From Melioribacteraceae bacterium (GTDB lineage: Bacteria; Bacteroidota; Ignavibacteria; Ignavibacteriales; Melioribacteraceae): a stretch of DNA of 15,264 nt. Below, piece by piece: positions 15,124 through 15,264 of the stretch. The stretch spans positions 1 through 15,264 of the forward strand of contig WFQV01000362.1 of the NCBI GenBank assembly GCA_015486905.1. Direction: 5' to 3'. Every line of letters starts with the position of its first letter. The stretch's first letter is position 1. The notes below the pieces were generated by a model that ran no database searches, was not told the origin of the DNA, and saw only the letters and a program-made list of their open reading frames with translations. The position numbers and the translations under genes are program-made.

Positions 15124-15264
15124 GATTGATTGCATGGTTGCATGGTTGGATGAATGGATGATTGGATGAATGGATGATTGGATGAATGGATGATTGGATG
15201 AATGAATAGTTGAATAAATGGTTGAAATGAATGATGCAATTTGTAAGCCCTATCACTTAAATAA
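15124..15264 (+). repeat. Octamer-array repeat element, copy B, continuing beyond the window
   Basis: An 8-base phase runs from 15124: GATTGATT, GCATGGTT twice, then GGATGAAT and GGATGATT strictly alternating for seven units (15148-15203), then GAATAGTT, GAATAAAT, GGTTGAAA. The strict alternation makes a 16-base repeat of 3.5 copies, more regular than copy A. The unique flank at 15228-15264 matches the reverse complement of 4507-4543 at 32/37 positions; four of the five changes are transitions. The array is preceded by an AT-rich stretch at 15084-15112 made of TTAATTA and GAATTAT direct repeats. The element is cut by the window edge, so its true end is unknown. No gene is visible from 15084 on. 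Confidence 0.85.

Noticed and set aside
15084..15264. Possible CRISPR array at the window end
   Set aside because: The repeats are 8-16 bases with no spacers between them; this is a simple tandem array with a unique flank.

Overview
The window is about 15.3 kb of low-GC chromosome dominated by housekeeping and cell-envelope genes. The protein set (M20C PepD, long-chain acyl-CoA ligase, Crp/Fnr regulator, PrmC, DTD, ComEC, POT-like MFS carrier, Alr, ManC, an RpiB-like protein), the AT-rich intergenic DNA and the style of the intergenic repeats suggest a member of the Bacteroidota/Chlorobiota/Ignavibacteria group. This placement is an inference from overall character; no rRNA or other marker in the window decides it. 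I see no tRNA, rRNA, CRISPR array, transposase, integrase or phage gene.

Layout. (1) Positions 1-1731: the 3' end of ychF, then pepD with a strong ribosome binding site and a clear intrinsic terminator. (2) Positions 1783-4198: an acyl-CoA ligase and a Crp/Fnr-family regulator face each other, with only 7 bases between their stop codons. (3) Positions 4199-4985: a 787-base AT-rich region without a supported gene. It holds a GCG-rich repeat-like patch, an array of degenerate 8-base units and a pair of mutually exclusive hairpins. (4) Positions 4986-9540: a tightly packed forward operon prmC - dtd - alkaline-phosphatase-superfamily metalloenzyme - comEC, with stop/start overlaps or very short gaps. 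(5) Positions 9611-11278: a single POT-like MFS transporter gene with its own terminator. (6) Positions 11356-15083: a second compact operon, alr - unknown helical protein - manC - RpiB-like protein, whose members overlap or lie 1-2 bases apart. (7) Positions 15084-15264: another AT-rich repeat region running to the window edge.

Functionally, the second operon joins cell-wall D-alanine supply (Alr) with GDP-mannose supply for surface glycans (ManC) and a sugar-phosphate isomerase relative. The first operon mixes translation quality control (PrmC methylates release factors; DTD removes D-amino acids from tRNA) with an uncharacterised phosphatase/mutase-like enzyme and the DNA-uptake channel ComEC.

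The most unusual signals are: (a) a matched pair of inverted octamer-repeat elements at 4507-4623 and 15124-15264, sharing a non-repetitive flank that is 32/37 identical and bracketing about 10.5 kb; (b) an RpiB homologue with Asp at the usual catalytic Cys position and a fused N-terminal module resembling a motif of EutT-type proteins; and (c) a ComEC whose C-terminal metallo-beta-lactamase-like region has lost the metal-binding histidine motif.
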